Below are positions 8,671 through 17,884 of a DNA stretch of 46,988 nt, piece after piece (the stretch's first letter is position 1; every line of letters starts with the position of its first letter). The position numbers and the translations under genes are program-made. The stretch spans positions 1 to 46,988 of the forward strand of contig JAKDUK010000016.1 in assembly GCA_030457765.1 (NCBI GenBank), read 5' to 3'. The DNA comes from Marinobacter sp. Its GTDB lineage: Bacteria > Pseudomonadota > Gammaproteobacteria > Pseudomonadales > Oleiphilaceae. The notes beneath the pieces are model-generated. The model saw only the letters and a program-made list of their open reading frames with translations, had not been told where the DNA came from and searched no databases.

Positions 8671-10074
8671 TTAGCAGGAGTAGTAAAGTTCGAACTCTAC
8701 CGGGTGGGTGGTCATGTTGATCTGCTCAACCTCGCCACGTTTCAAGTCGATGTAGCCCTGGATCATGTCCTCGGTGAACACCCCGCCGCGGGTCAGGAAC
8801 TCGTGATCTTCTGCCAGGCAGTCCAGAGCTTCTTGCAGGGTTTCGGCTACCTTTGGAATGCTCAGGGCTTCTTCTTTTGGCAGATCGTACAAGTCCTTGT
8901 CCATGGCATCGCCAGGGTGAATCTTGTTCTGGATGCCATCAAGACCCGCCATCATCAGCGCTGCGAATGCCAGGTACGGGTTGGCAGCGGCATCCGGGAA
9001 ACGTACTTCAACACGGCGAGCCTTGGGGCTGGTTACGTATGGGATGCGAATGGATGCAGAACGGTTACGGGCAGAATATGCCAGCATCACCGGAGCTTCG
9101 TAGCCCGGAACCAGGCGTTTGTAGCTGTTAGTGGCCGGGTTGGTAAAGGCGTTAATGGCTTTTGAGTGTTTGATAATGCCACCAATATAAAACAGGGCCA
9201 TTTCGCTCAGGCCAGCATAGCTGTCGCCGGAAAACAGGTTCTTGCCATCTTTGTTGAGGCTCATGTGTACGTGCATGCCAGAGCCGTTGTCCCCGACAAC
9301 CGGCTTGGGCATGAAGGTGGCGGTTTTTCCGTAGGCGTGAGCCACATTGTGTACGCAGTATTTGAGAATCTGTACCTCGTCGGCCTTTTTGGTTAGCGGA
9401 TTGGGGCCAACACCGATTTCACACTGGCCAGCTGTACCTACTTCGTGGTGGTGTACTTCAATGTCCAGCCCCATGGATTCCATGGCTGCACACATAGCGC
9501 CTCGGAGGTCGTGCAGGCTGTCTACCGGTGGTACCGGAAAATAACCACCTTTTATACCTGGGCGGTGGCCAATGTTGTTCCGATTAAAATCATCACCTGA
9601 AACCCAGGCGGCCTCTTCGGAATAGAGCTCATACATAGAACCCTGCATATCTGTTTTCCACTTTACGGAGTCGAACACAAAGAACTCAGGTTCGGGTCCA
9701 AACAGTGCACCATCGGCGATGCCCGTAGATTTCAGATATTCTTCTGCCCGGCGTGCAACGGAACGGGGATCCCGCTCGTAACCTTGCATGGTAGAGGGTT
9801 CAACAATGTCGCAGGTGATGTTGATGGTGCTTTCTTCGGTGAACGGGTCAAGCACGGAGCTGCTGTCATCGGGCATCAGAATCATGTCGGATTCGTTGAT
9901 GCCTTTCCAGCCAGAGATGGAGGAGCCATCAAACATTTGGCCTTCGGTGAAAAAATCCTCATCTACCACGGTGGCAGGCAGGGTAACGTGCTGCTCTTTA
10001 CCTCGGCTATCGGTGAAGCGCAGGTCAACCCATTTGACCTCGTACTCTTTGATCAAATCAATTGTTTTGGACAT
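8671..10074 (-). CDS. glnA: Glutamine synthetase type I
   Basis: GlnA makes glutamine from glutamate, ammonia and ATP in the cytoplasm as a dodecamer. The 467-residue length is that of the type I-beta enzyme (469 in E. coli). Visible motifs include the beta-grasp [18 protein letters not shown], the metal site [11 protein letters not shown], the ATP-site region [17 protein letters not shown], and the adenylylation site LYDLP with Tyr396. That tyrosine means the enzyme can be inactivated by GlnE, which is encoded at 19133-22036. The ATG at 10074 has GGAG at a good distance. It has a sigma-54 promoter with two NtrC sites upstream, plus a possible weaker sigma-70 promoter nearer the gene (TATAAC at plus-strand 10160-10165). 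Confidence 0.98.
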   Translation of the reverse strand: MSKTIDLIKEYEVKWVDLRFTDSRGKEQHVTLPATVVDEDFFTEGQMFDGSSISGWKGINESDMILMPDDSSSVLDPFTEESTINITCDIVEPSTMQGYERDPRSVARRAEEYLKSTGIADGALFGPEPEFFVFDSVKWKTDMQGSMYELYSEEAAWVSGDDFNRNNIGHRPGIKGGYFPVPPVDSLHDLRGAMCAAMESMGLDIEVHHHEVGTAGQCEIGVGPNPLTKKADEVQILKYCVHNVAHAYGKTATFMPKPVVGDNGSGMHVHMSLNKDGKNLFSGDSYAGLSEMALFYIGGIIKHSKAINAFTNPATNSYKRLVPGYEAPVMLAYSARNRSASIRIPYVTSPKARRVEVRFPDAAANPYLAFAALMMAGLDGIQNKIHPGDAMDKDLYDLPKEEALSIPKVAETLQEALDCLAEDHEFLTRGGVFTEDMIQGYIDLKRGEVEQINMTTHPVEFELYYSC

Positions 10075-10252
10075 TGTGCGTGCTCCGTTAGTAGTCCCGC
10101 ACCGCGGGTGTATTCGTGAACTGTGTTCCGGATGATTCTGAGAGGTCGAATTCCGGTCTGTTATACAGGTCTGCGCAGCTTAGCAAAAGCCGGTGATCCT
10201 TACCTTCATATTTCGGCTGCATAAGTGGCTAGAAGCCTGATGTGTATATCAA

Positions 10253-10268
10253 AGCAAGGTGCTTGCCA
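10253..10268 (-). promoter_or_regulatory. Sigma-54 (-24/-12) promoter of glnA
   Basis: On the minus strand this reads TGGCAAGCACCTTGCT, matching TGGCACG-N4-TTGCW except for one base, with GG and GC 12 bases apart start to start. The predicted RNA start is near 10242, giving a leader of about 168 nt. The 10075-10691 interval between glnA and typA otherwise holds the two NtrC sites, a small CCCGC/GCGGG hairpin at 10096-10108 in the glnA leader, and no gene that I can support. Confidence 0.75.
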
Positions 10269-10376
10269 GTTTTGGTTGCCGGCTTTGTGGCGGGCAGGCA
10301 TCTGGCGGGGCAAAGGGGGCTGTCGCAGGCTTGCCGGGAAGATTGGCAAAAGAATGCAGCTGTGAAAGTGGGAAAA

Positions 10377-10393
10377 TGCACCAAGTTGGTGCG
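10377..10393. promoter_or_regulatory. NtrC-binding palindrome upstream of glnA (proximal)
   Basis: TGCACCAAGTTGGTGCG is a nearly perfect palindrome of the NtrC enhancer type. Its centre is about 143 bases upstream of the predicted glnA start. Confidence 0.78.
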
Positions 10394-10417
10394 CTGTTGT
10401 CAGATGGCTTCCAATGT

Positions 10418-10434
10418 CGCGTTAAAGTGGTGCG
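10418..10434. promoter_or_regulatory. NtrC-binding palindrome upstream of glnA (distal)
   Basis: CGCGTTAAAGTGGTGCG has one perfect half-site (TGGTGC) and one degenerate half. Its centre is 41 bases from the proximal site, about four helical turns, so the two would face the same side of the DNA. Confidence 0.6.
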
Positions 10435-10691
10435 TTGGGACTGGCCGGCGAAAATTGTTTAAGAAATAGACGGTCTTCCTCGTATAAACGGTGCTGGGTT
10501 TTCGATATACTGCGCGCCGCTTCATTTTTCTCCTCATGCGTCCGGGTTATCGATCTGGTTGGCGCATGTGAGGCTCCGGGCCGCCAGGCTCTGGTGGATG
10601 AGTTCATTTTACAGAGTTGAGATGGCGTTGTCGGTGTTGGCCTTTAACCCGCTGTCTCAGGTCATTGAGTGCATTTCGCAGGAATAATTTT

Positions 10692-12503
10692 GTGATTGAA
10701 AAACTTCGTAATATCGCCATTATCGCCCACGTTGACCATGGTAAAACCACGCTTGTAGACAAGCTGTTACGTCTATCTGGCACGCTGGATCGCAAAGAGC
10801 TCGAGAACGAGCGCGTTATGGACTCCAACGATCAGGAAAAAGAGCGGGGCATTACCATTCTTGCCAAAAATACCGCTCTTAAATGGAACGGATACGATAT
10901 TAATATCGTAGACACCCCAGGCCACGCAGATTTTGGCGGCGAAGTAGAGCGGGTCATGAGCATGGTCGATTGCGTGCTGCTGGTGGTTGATTCCATCGAC
11001 GGCCCCATGCCACAGACCCGGTTTGTAACCCAGAAAGCCTTTGCGGCAGGGTTGCGCCCCATTGTGGTTGTGAACAAAATTGACCGCCCGGGTGCTCGCC
11101 CGGATTGGGTTGTGGAACAGGTTTTTGATCTGTTTGACAGCCTTGGTGCCACCGACGACCAGCTGGATTTCCCGATTGTTTACGCCAGTGCTCTTAACGG
11201 TGTTGCTGGCCTTGAGCACGAGGAACTTGACGACAACATGGATGCTGTATTCCAGGCCATCGTTGATCACGTACCTGCGCCTTCCGTGGACCCTGAAGGC
11301 CCCTTCCAGATGCAGATTTCCCAGCTCGATTACAGCAGCTTTCTTGGGGTAATTGGCATTGGTCGCATCGCCCGCGGCAAAGTGAAAACCAACTCCCCAG
11401 TGGTTGCCATTGGCGCCGACGGCAAAAAACGCCAGGGCCGGATTCTCAAGATTATGGGGCATTCCGGTTTACAGCGTGTAGAAGTCGAGGAAGCCCAGGC
11501 GGGTGATATTATTTGTGTCAGTGGCCTGGATAGGCTGTTTATCTCGGATACCCTTTGCGATATGAACAATGTGGAGGCTTTGCCTGCCCTAACGGTAGAC
11601 GAGCCCACAGTATCCATGACCTTCCAGGTTAATGATTCACCGTTCTGTGGTAAGGAAGGCAAGTTCATAACCAGCCGGAACATTAAAGAGCGCCTGGAAA
11701 AAGAGCTGTTGCACAACGTAGCCCTGCGGGTTGAAGACGGCGAAACCATGGACAAGTTCAAAGTATCTGGCCGTGGTGAGCTGCACCTGTCGGTTCTGAT
11801 CGAAAACATGCGCCGTGAAAACTTCGAGCTGGCGGTAGGTCGCCCTGAAGTGGTTATCAGAGAAGTGGACGGCGAAAAGCAGGAGCCCTACGAAAACGTC
11901 ATTGTCGACATTGAAGAGCAGCATCAAGGCCCTCTGATGGAGCAGATGGGGTTGCGTAAAGGCGAGCTTACCAACATGGTTCCCGATGGCAAAGGCCGTA
12001 TGCGGCTTGAGTACACGATTCCTGCCCGTGGTTTGATTGGCTTCCGTAACAGCTTCCTGACCATGACATCTGGCACAGGTATTCTTACCTCAACCTTTAG
12101 TCATTACGGGCCCATCAAGGGAGGTGACGTAACCAGTCGTCAGAACGGCGTGCTGATCTCCATGGCAACGGGTACAGCCTTGACCTACTCTTTGGAAACA
12201 CTCCAGAGCCGCGGCAAGCTTTTCCTCGACCCGGGTCAGGAAGTCTACGAAGGGCAGCTTTGTGGTATTCACAGCCGTGACAGCGACCTCGTGATCAACC
12301 CCACCAAGGGCAAAAAGCTCGATAACATGCGTGCGTCCGGTAAGGATGAAGTCATTGCGCTGGTGCCGCCCATCAAGTTCACTCTTGAGCAAGCGCTGGA
12401 ATTTATCGACGACGAGGAGCTGGTGGAAGTAACGCCCAAGTCTATTCGTCTTCGCAAGAAGCACCTTACTGAAAACGATCGTAAGCGCGCGAACAAGAAG
12501 TAA
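10692..12503 (+). CDS. typA: Ribosome-associated GTPase TypA/BipA
   Basis: TypA is a translational GTPase related to EF-G, implicated in 50S assembly and stress adaptation. From a GTG at 10692 the product has 603 residues (E. coli 607) and starts [20 protein letters not shown], so the G1 loop is near residues 12-19. [15 protein letters not shown] (G3) and [10 protein letters not shown] (G4) follow, then the EF-G-like domain II and III regions and the C-terminal domain specific to TypA. I chose the GTG because AGGA lies 8 bases upstream and it gives the family N-terminus; a longer frame from 10617 adds 25 residues unlike any TypA. The gene diverges from glnA and ends at a terminator. Confidence 0.96.
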   Translation: MIEKLRNIAIIAHVDHGKTTLVDKLLRLSGTLDRKELENERVMDSNDQEKERGITILAKNTALKWNGYDINIVDTPGHADFGGEVERVMSMVDCVLLVVDSIDGPMPQTRFVTQKAFAAGLRPIVVVNKIDRPGARPDWVVEQVFDLFDSLGATDDQLDFPIVYASALNGVAGLEHEELDDNMDAVFQAIVDHVPAPSVDPEGPFQMQISQLDYSSFLGVIGIGRIARGKVKTNSPVVAIGADGKKRQGRILKIMGHSGLQRVEVEEAQAGDIICVSGLDRLFISDTLCDMNNVEALPALTVDEPTVSMTFQVNDSPFCGKEGKFITSRNIKERLEKELLHNVALRVEDGETMDKFKVSGRGELHLSVLIENMRRENFELAVGRPEVVIREVDGEKQEPYENVIVDIEEQHQGPLMEQMGLRKGELTNMVPDGKGRMRLEYTIPARGLIGFRNSFLTMTSGTGILTSTFSHYGPIKGGDVTSRQNGVLISMATGTALTYSLETLQSRGKLFLDPGQEVYEGQLCGIHSRDSDLVINPTKGKKLDNMRASGKDEVIALVPPIKFTLEQALEFIDDEELVEVTPKSIRLRKKHLTENDRKRANKK

Positions 12504-12520
12504 GGTTCCCGCCCTAAATC

Positions 12521-12554
12521 AGGCCGGCGCTGGTAACAGCCCCGGCCTTTTTTT
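12521..12554 (+). terminator. Rho-independent terminator after typA
   Basis: AGGCCGG pairs with CCGGCCT, and after one C-C mismatch GCTG pairs with CAGC around a GTAA loop. A T run follows (12548-12554). It starts 17 bases after the typA stop. Confidence 0.9.
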
Positions 12555-12639
12555 GGTTCCGGTTTTTTTAAAGACAATTCCCTGCCTCGTCAACTCCGCT
12601 ACAATGTTACGCATCCTTTCCTGAATAGCGGAGTAATCC

Positions 12640-13602
12640 ATGCTCACCTTGTACCCAGACATTAAGCCCTACGCTAAACACAGGCTGGCGGTGGAAGAGC
12701 CTCACGAGCTCTACGTGGAGGAAAGCGGTAACCCGGACGGTATCCCGGTTTTGTTCGTGCATGGCGGGCCTGGTGGGGGTTGTGAGGATTACCATCGCCG
12801 CTTCTTTGATGCCGAGCGTTTCCGAATCATTTTGATGGACCAGAGAGGTGCTGGTCGCTCAACGCCCCTCGCTGAGCTTGCGGGAAACAGCACCGATAAG
12901 CTGGTTCAGGATATGGAAACTATCCGCTTATTCCTCGGCATTGATCGCTGGTTGCTATTTGGTGGCAGTTGGGGCTCTACTCTTAGCCTGGTATACGCTC
13001 AAACACACACAGAACGGGTTCTGGGGCTTGTACTTAGAGGTATTTTTTTATGCCGCTCACGGGATATTTCCTGGTTTTATCAAGATGGCGCAAGCCGGGT
13101 TTTTCCTGATTATTGGCAAGAATTTGAGGCGCAGATTCCCGAGGACGATCGCGGCGAGATGGTAAGCGCCTACTATCGCAAGCTGACCAGCAACAACGAG
13201 CTGGAGCAGATTCAGGCCGCAAAAGCCTGGTCAATTTGGGAGGGGCGCTGTGCAACGTTGCAACCGAACCCGCGGGTGGTAGAGCATTTTGGCCACCCAC
13301 ACGTTGCGATTGCGTTGGCGCGAATAGAGTGCCATTACTTTATGAACGCCGCGTTTCTTGAAGATAATCAAATTATTAGGAATGCCCGCAAACTCAGAGA
13401 CATACCCGGCATTATTGTTCATGGGCGCTACGATATGGTTTGCCCATTGGACAACGCCCTGGCTCTCAGTAGCGCCTGGCCAGAAGCTGACTTGCGGATA
13501 ATTCGTGAAGCCGGACACTCGGCGTCTGAGCCGGCCATTGTAGATGCGCTTATACGCGGGGTTGAGGAAGTCGTTGCAAAGGCTGAAAAAAACGCCGGCT
13601 AA
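12640..13602 (+). CDS. pip: Prolyl iminopeptidase
   Basis: A cytoplasmic alpha/beta-hydrolase of the S33 family that removes N-terminal proline from peptides. The 320-residue length fits the proteobacterial enzyme. The oxyanion-hole motif HGGPGGG follows VLFV, DQRGAGRS matches the family's strand-4 motif, the nucleophile elbow GGSWGS places Ser at about residue 110, the acid lies in HGRYDMVCP, and the catalytic His is in EAGHSA. The ATG at 12640 has CGGAG upstream; that ribosome site is part of an 8-bp inverted repeat (12593-12600 with 12627-12634). It is followed on the same strand by dtd, a pairing also seen in Pseudomonas. Confidence 0.94.
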   Translation: MLTLYPDIKPYAKHRLAVEEPHELYVEESGNPDGIPVLFVHGGPGGGCEDYHRRFFDAERFRIILMDQRGAGRSTPLAELAGNSTDKLVQDMETIRLFLGIDRWLLFGGSWGSTLSLVYAQTHTERVLGLVLRGIFLCRSRDISWFYQDGASRVFPDYWQEFEAQIPEDDRGEMVSAYYRKLTSNNELEQIQAAKAWSIWEGRCATLQPNPRVVEHFGHPHVAIALARIECHYFMNAAFLEDNQIIRNARKLRDIPGIIVHGRYDMVCPLDNALALSSAWPEADLRIIREAGHSASEPAIVDALIRGVEEVVAKAEKNAG

Positions 13603-13698
13603 CCGTCCTTCCAGAACGGGGTTGCGGGAAGCTACCCACATGGATACACTCTTGCCTGATTTTAATTCTCATTTGGCCAGGGTTCCCAAAAAAAGCGA

Positions 13699-14154
13699 AT
13701 GAAAGGGCTTGTTCAGCGGGTGTTAAAGGCGGGCGTCGAAGTGGATGGTCGCGAAATATCGCGCATAGATGCCGGCGTCCTAGTGTTTTTGGGTGTAGAG
13801 CGCGGAGACGGGCAGAATGAGGTAAGGGAACTTTGCCGAAAAGTTCTTTCATATCGTATTTTTCCTGATGGTGCAGGGCGCATGAACCTGAGCCTGCTCG
13901 ACACAGGTGGCGCCCTGCTTGTTGTTCCCCAATTTACCCTCGCAGCTGACACCTCCTCTGGCACCCGTCCCGGCTTTTCCCGGGCTGCAGCGCCGGAAGT
14001 GGCGAAAAGCCTGTATCTCGATTTTCTTGATCTCGCACGCCCAGCTGTGGGCAACAAAAACGTGAAAGAAGGGCGTTTTGGTGCAGATATGAAAGTGAAT
14101 CTTGTAAATGACGGGCCGGTAACCTTCATGCTTTCAGCCGGGCAGGGTCAGTGA
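13699..14154 (+). CDS. dtd: D-aminoacyl-tRNA deacylase
   Basis: Dtd hydrolyses D-amino acids (and glycine from tRNA-Ala) mischarged on tRNA, as a homodimer. The 151-residue protein starts MKGLVQRVLKAGVEVDG, like E. coli Dtd (145 residues). It carries QFTLAADTSSGTRPGFSRAA (the region with the nucleophilic hydroxyl residue) and a C-terminal NDGPVTF motif whose Gly-Pro is the family's chiral-proofreading element. The ribosome site before the ATG at 13699 is poor. There are 96 bases between pip and dtd without an obvious terminator, so co-transcription is likely. Confidence 0.95.
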   Translation: MKGLVQRVLKAGVEVDGREISRIDAGVLVFLGVERGDGQNEVRELCRKVLSYRIFPDGAGRMNLSLLDTGGALLVVPQFTLAADTSSGTRPGFSRAAAPEVAKSLYLDFLDLARPAVGNKNVKEGRFGADMKVNLVNDGPVTFMLSAGQGQ

Positions 14155-14528
14155 TTTAGTTGTTGCGCCTTGAGCACTAATGCGCTTGTTGTCGGCTTTG
14201 AAGTGGCACAGCAAAGAAAATTCGGGAATAAGGGTTTATGCCTCTGTTACCAAACGAGCTAAGAATGCAACATTAAAATATTGCAAAATAAGCCCTTTTG
14301 TATTAAAACATTAGCATCACGCAGCACTTTAAGAGATTGCTGTAAGTGGCTGAGCTATAAAGATCTCGCAAAGCGAGGATCTCAACAATAAAAAAAGTTG
14401 CTGACATGTCACAAGCTTGACATGTAGCGACCCTAAAATCGGAGCCATCCAGTTGATCTGGGGCACCAACCAGAAACCGGGATTAACCCGCTGTTAAAAC
14501 TTGAAAAACTCGCTAAAGGACATACAGC
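14155..14528. other. 374-bp intergenic region upstream of the porin
   Basis: No open frame here looks real. The stretch is AT-rich, with A/T tracts at about 14270-14310. It contains a bulged hairpin (AGATC-TCGC / GCGA-GGATCT, 14360-14381) and a spaced inverted repeat at 14404-14425. These are probably the porin promoter and 5' leader. I could not pick a convincing -35/-10 pair: TTGACA at 14417 is followed by TAAAAT only 11 bases later, too close. Confidence 0.5.
14404..14425. repeat. Inverted repeat upstream of the porin (possible operator)
   Basis: ACATGTCA and TGACATGT, exact reverse complements, are separated by CAAGCT. The left arm is also part of the self-complementary TGACATGTCA. It lies about 105 bases before the porin ATG, a plausible place for a regulator site. 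No regulator family is assigned. Confidence 0.5.
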
Positions 14529-15530
14529 ATGAAAAAAACACTTATTGCATCTGCAATCGCTGCGGCCACTATCTCTGGCACTGCGCTGGCTCAGGAAAGC
14601 AATCTGCCGACTGTTTACGGTAATATTCAGTATGCGATTACGCACGACAACCTTGATGGTGGTTCCTCCTCAATCGATCACCGTGATAACGGCAGCACTA
14701 TTGGCTTTGCGCATGACCACGAAATCGTTCCAGGAATTACCGGTTTCTTGAAAATTGAGCTAGAAGGCATTGGTGCAAATAACAAAGCCGACAGCAGCGG
14801 CATTGATAGCTTGGACGAAGCCTACATTGGTGTTAGAGGTGATAACTTCGGTCAGATCTGGGTTGGTTCAGACGACTCTACTTATGAGACCGCCATCGAT
14901 ACCATCGCCAACTTCTACGAAGCAGCGGATCTAAGCATCGGTGGATCATACAGCACAGGTGAAGGTGACCTGATTCAGTATATGTCTCCATCATTTGGTG
15001 GCTTGACTCTGGGTGCAGCTGTCCAGGTCAATGGCGACAGCACTGAAGGTGGCAAGTCTTACCCGTACCAGCTGGCAGCTATCTACGCCGTGGATAGCCT
15101 GGAGCTAGCGTTTGCTATGGACTCCAATGACGGTACTACTAAGTATTCTAGCGATGACCTTGCTTCTGACAACGAAAACACTTACGGCCTGCGTGCTACC
15201 TACGCGGCTGACAGCCTGAGCCTGACAGGTGAGTTCCAGACTCGCAAAGACGATGGCGACACTTACGGCGTTATGGGCGTTTACACACTGGGTGCTAACC
15301 AGTTTGCTCTGTCATACGAAATGTTCAGCGCTGATGCTGATAACTCTGACAAGAACACCGTCACTCTTCAGGCCTTGCACAACCTGTCTGATCACATGTA
15401 TGTATACGTAGAAGGCTACCTTGGTGGCGGTGACGATAATGTTTGGAACTACAAAAATGAAAACGGAAATATTATAGAATCCTCTGACGAGCGCTCTGTC
15501 GCTGCAGTTGGCGCAGTTTACTACTTCTGA
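14529..15530 (+). CDS. Outer-membrane general porin
   Basis: A 333-residue outer-membrane beta-barrel of the Gram-negative general porin type (OmpC/Omp32-like). Residues 1-21 form a signal peptide (MKKTLIASAIAAATISGTALA) cut before QESNLP. The mature protein has YGNIQYAITHDN at the first strand, DNGSTIGFAHDHEIVPGITGFLKIELE in strands 2-3, YIGVRGDNFGQIWVGSDDS before the constriction-loop region, alternating aromatic/polar strands throughout, and the C-terminal aromatic ending AVGAVYYF needed for BAM assembly. It is rich in Asp and Gly and probably cation-tolerant; specificity cannot be told. It has its own upstream region and terminator, so it is monocistronic. Confidence 0.9.
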   Translation: MKKTLIASAIAAATISGTALAQESNLPTVYGNIQYAITHDNLDGGSSSIDHRDNGSTIGFAHDHEIVPGITGFLKIELEGIGANNKADSSGIDSLDEAYIGVRGDNFGQIWVGSDDSTYETAIDTIANFYEAADLSIGGSYSTGEGDLIQYMSPSFGGLTLGAAVQVNGDSTEGGKSYPYQLAAIYAVDSLELAFAMDSNDGTTKYSSDDLASDNENTYGLRATYAADSLSLTGEFQTRKDDGDTYGVMGVYTLGANQFALSYEMFSADADNSDKNTVTLQALHNLSDHMYVYVEGYLGGGDDNVWNYKNENGNIIESSDERSVAAVGAVYYF

Positions 15531-15560
15531 TCAGCTAACCAGCTAATCAGTTAGTATTGA

Positions 15561-15599
15561 AAACCGGTGGCCCCAGGGTCATCGGTTTTTTGTTTTTTT
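15561..15599 (+). terminator. Rho-independent terminator after the porin
   Basis: A 12-bp stem with two G-T pairs (15561-15572 with 15577-15588) closes a CCAG loop and runs into a T-rich tract interrupted by one G (to 15599). It begins 30 bases after the porin stop. Confidence 0.9.
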
Positions 15600-15629
15600 G
15601 GGTTTGTAAAATTTAAAGGTGTAAAAAGT

Positions 15630-16514
15630 ATGGCGGAAGAGCTGGAAATTAAGCTGAGCCTTGAGCCTAACGGTCTTATAAGTGTTCTGAACTGGTTGCA
15701 GGCTCAGCCCAGTGCAACAAACGGTGATAAAAAAAGCCTGGTAAACCGCTACTACGACACTCCCACCGCAGAGCTGAATCACCAGCGCGCAGCCTTACGT
15801 GTTCGCCAAGCTGGCAACCAATATATCCAGACACTCAAAACCCAGGGCGAATTTGTCAACGGCGCGCATCGCCGCCAGGAATGGGAGTGGCCACTCACCG
15901 GGCCTTCACTCTCGCTGGGCTTGCTGGCGGATACCCCTCTGGGTGATGGGATCAACCTGGCACAGCTTACACCGGTTTTTGAAACCAATTTCACTCGCCA
16001 AATAATAATGCTGGACGATGGCGAAGCCGTCATTGAGTGTGCATTGGATGAAGGCGTGATTGTTTCGGGTGAGCAGGAAATGCCGCTTCACGAAGTGGAG
16101 TTAGAGCTTAAGACGGGCGACCCTTCCCGCCTTCTGGTTTGGGCAGAGAGGCTGGCCCGGCAATGTCCGGTTTTTCTGAACCTGATCAGTAAAGCAGAGC
16201 AGGGCTATTATCTGGCAGGCATACACGAATTGGTTGGACAGGCAGACAATACCGCTGATGGGTACGACGATCTTGATCAATTGCTGCAACGGCTTAGCAG
16301 GGCATGGCTAGAGGGAGAAGCGGTTGAGCTCAAAGGTATCGATATTCAGTTGCTTAGCGCTCAAGCGAAAACCAGTGGATTAGAGCAGATGTTTTCTGTG
16401 CTGGTTGAACGGTTGACTCAGGGAGAGTCCCCCAGCCAGTTGCTGGGAGAGCCAGAACTCGGCCAGTGCCAGCTTGGTTTGCTGGCTAGCCGTGAAAAGC
16501 AGCCTTTCGGCTAG
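15630..16514 (+). CDS. CYTH-domain inorganic triphosphatase (YgiF-like, no CHAD domain)
   Basis: A CYTH (triphosphate tunnel) enzyme likely to hydrolyse inorganic triphosphate in a metal-dependent way. From the ATG at 15630 the protein has 294 residues and begins MAEELEIKLSL, giving the E-x-E-x-K signature at residues 4-8. Basic and acidic tunnel residues recur (RYYDTP, AALRVRQAG, QTLKTQGE, EWEW, HEVELELKTGD). The CYTH fold occupies about 1-200; the last 95 residues are not a full CHAD domain, whereas E. coli YgiF (433 residues) has one. An earlier in-frame ATG at 15567 lies inside the porin terminator and was rejected. It is convergent with mgtE, four bases apart, over a small hairpin (16512-16529). 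In E. coli ygiF directly precedes glnE; here two genes intervene. Confidence 0.82.
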   Translation: MAEELEIKLSLEPNGLISVLNWLQAQPSATNGDKKSLVNRYYDTPTAELNHQRAALRVRQAGNQYIQTLKTQGEFVNGAHRRQEWEWPLTGPSLSLGLLADTPLGDGINLAQLTPVFETNFTRQIIMLDDGEAVIECALDEGVIVSGEQEMPLHEVELELKTGDPSRLLVWAERLARQCPVFLNLISKAEQGYYLAGIHELVGQADNTADGYDDLDQLLQRLSRAWLEGEAVELKGIDIQLLSAQAKTSGLEQMFSVLVERLTQGESPSQLLGEPELGQCQLGLLASREKQPFG

Positions 16515-16518
16515 GGCG

Positions 16519-17862
16519 CTAAGGCCCTAAAATTGCCGAAGCGATCGTGAAATAGATCATTACACCGCTTACGTCGGCAATGGTGGTGATAAGCGGTATG
16601 CTCGCCGCCGCCGGGTCAACCCCCAGCCGGTTAAGCAACAGTGGCAGCAAGATACCTATCAGGCCGCCTGCAAGCACAACCGCAATCATGGTTATGGCTA
16701 CAGTGGTGGCAATGGCGATCTCTGTGCGGAACATACCCACCACCCACACGGTCAGTGCCATGGTAAGGCCGAGGGCCGTTGCTACCAGCAACTCCTTATT
16801 AAACAGCCGAAGCCAATCGCTGTTTACCACGTCGCCCGTGGCAATACCACGCACCACCAGCGTGGCGGACTGGGCGCCGGCGTTGCCTGCACTGGCCACC
16901 AGCAGTGGCATAAAGAACAGCAGGGCCAGGTGTGCGCCAATAATATGCTCAAAATGTGCGATGCCTGCGCCGGTAAAAATGTTGGCAAACACCAGAATAA
17001 CCAGCCATTGAATCCGAGAGCGGTATAGTGAGAACGGGGAGGCTGTGGTAATGCCGTATTCCAGATTACTGACCGAGCCGCCTTTATGAATATCTTCCGT
17101 TGCCTCGGCCTCAATGACGTCCATGGCGTCGTCGTATGTGATAATCCCAACAAGATGGTCGTTGTCATCCAGCACAGGCAGAGCGAGCAAATCGTACTTG
17201 GCGATCAATCGGGCCACGTCGTCCTGGGAAGTGTCCGTATGAGTCGATACAAGGCCGGTGGCAAGTAGCGAGTCAATAACCGTGTCTGGCTTGGCAATGA
17301 TCAGGCGGCGCAGGGATACCACGCCAATGAGCACCTCATCCTCGTCAATCACGTAAGACTGGTAAATCGTTTCCTTGTCTTCTGCTGTTTTGCGCAGAAT
17401 ATCAATGGCTGCGCTGGCCGTGATGCCAGAATCAAAGACCGCGTAATCTGTGCTCATCAAGGAGCCGGCGGTGCCCTTGTCGTAAGCGAGCAGCGCCGTT
17501 AAATCGGCTCTGTCATCCTCGTTGAGCTGTCTGATGAGCTGTTTCTGGCGGGGCTGCTCCAGCAGATTAAAAAAACCAACCCGATCATCAGACGGCATTT
17601 CTGCTGTCAGCAGCGCCAGCTCACCCAGAGGTGTTGTCTGCGTTAGCAGAAGTTGTGTCTCGGGATTCGTATAGCCCAGAACCTTTGCGCGCAGGGCCAG
17701 GGGGAGGTTCTGAAATAGCGACGGCCCGGTTTCATTTTCCAGGTTTTGCTCTATAAATTCGGCAAGATCCGCAGCATTGAATAGATTAGCTGCGTCGACA
17801 GCGGCCTGGGGCTGGCCGGATGCAAGTGCATCCACCAATGGCTGGAAAAGTACAGATTCCAT
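16519..17862 (-). CDS. mgtE: Magnesium transporter MgtE
   Basis: MgtE is a dimeric Mg2+-gated Mg2+ channel of the inner membrane. The 447-residue product has the acidic superhelical N domain (about 1-125), two CBS domains (about 130-255, with LRRLIIAKPDTVIDSLL and VLDDNDHLVGIITYDDAMDVI), and a five-helix membrane domain entered at SRIQWLVILVFANIFTG, carrying the pore signature PLLVASAGNAGAQSATLVVRG. I chose the ATG at 17862, which gives the family length; an upstream in-frame start would overlap the channel gene. It follows the K+ channel gene by 22 bases and is probably co-transcribed with it. Confidence 0.93.
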   Translation of the reverse strand: MESVLFQPLVDALASGQPQAAVDAANLFNAADLAEFIEQNLENETGPSLFQNLPLALRAKVLGYTNPETQLLLTQTTPLGELALLTAEMPSDDRVGFFNLLEQPRQKQLIRQLNEDDRADLTALLAYDKGTAGSLMSTDYAVFDSGITASAAIDILRKTAEDKETIYQSYVIDEDEVLIGVVSLRRLIIAKPDTVIDSLLATGLVSTHTDTSQDDVARLIAKYDLLALPVLDDNDHLVGIITYDDAMDVIEAEATEDIHKGGSVSNLEYGITTASPFSLYRSRIQWLVILVFANIFTGAGIAHFEHIIGAHLALLFFMPLLVASAGNAGAQSATLVVRGIATGDVVNSDWLRLFNKELLVATALGLTMALTVWVVGMFRTEIAIATTVAITMIAVVLAGGLIGILLPLLLNRLGVDPAAASIPLITTIADVSGVMIYFTIASAILGP

Positions 17863-17884
17863 AGACGATGCCTGGTAAAAATGT

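Noticed and set aside
10617..10691. An upstream extension of typA
   Set aside because: The extra 25 residues do not resemble TypA, and the GTG at 10692 has a good ribosome site and gives the conserved N-terminus.
14417..14439. A TTGACA / TAAAAT promoter for the porin
   Set aside because: The spacing is 11 bases, far from the 16-18 needed; the TTGACA is better explained as part of the inverted repeat.
15567..15629. An earlier start for the CYTH protein
   Set aside because: It would place the start codon inside the porin terminator and add 21 non-conserved residues before the E-x-E-x-K motif.
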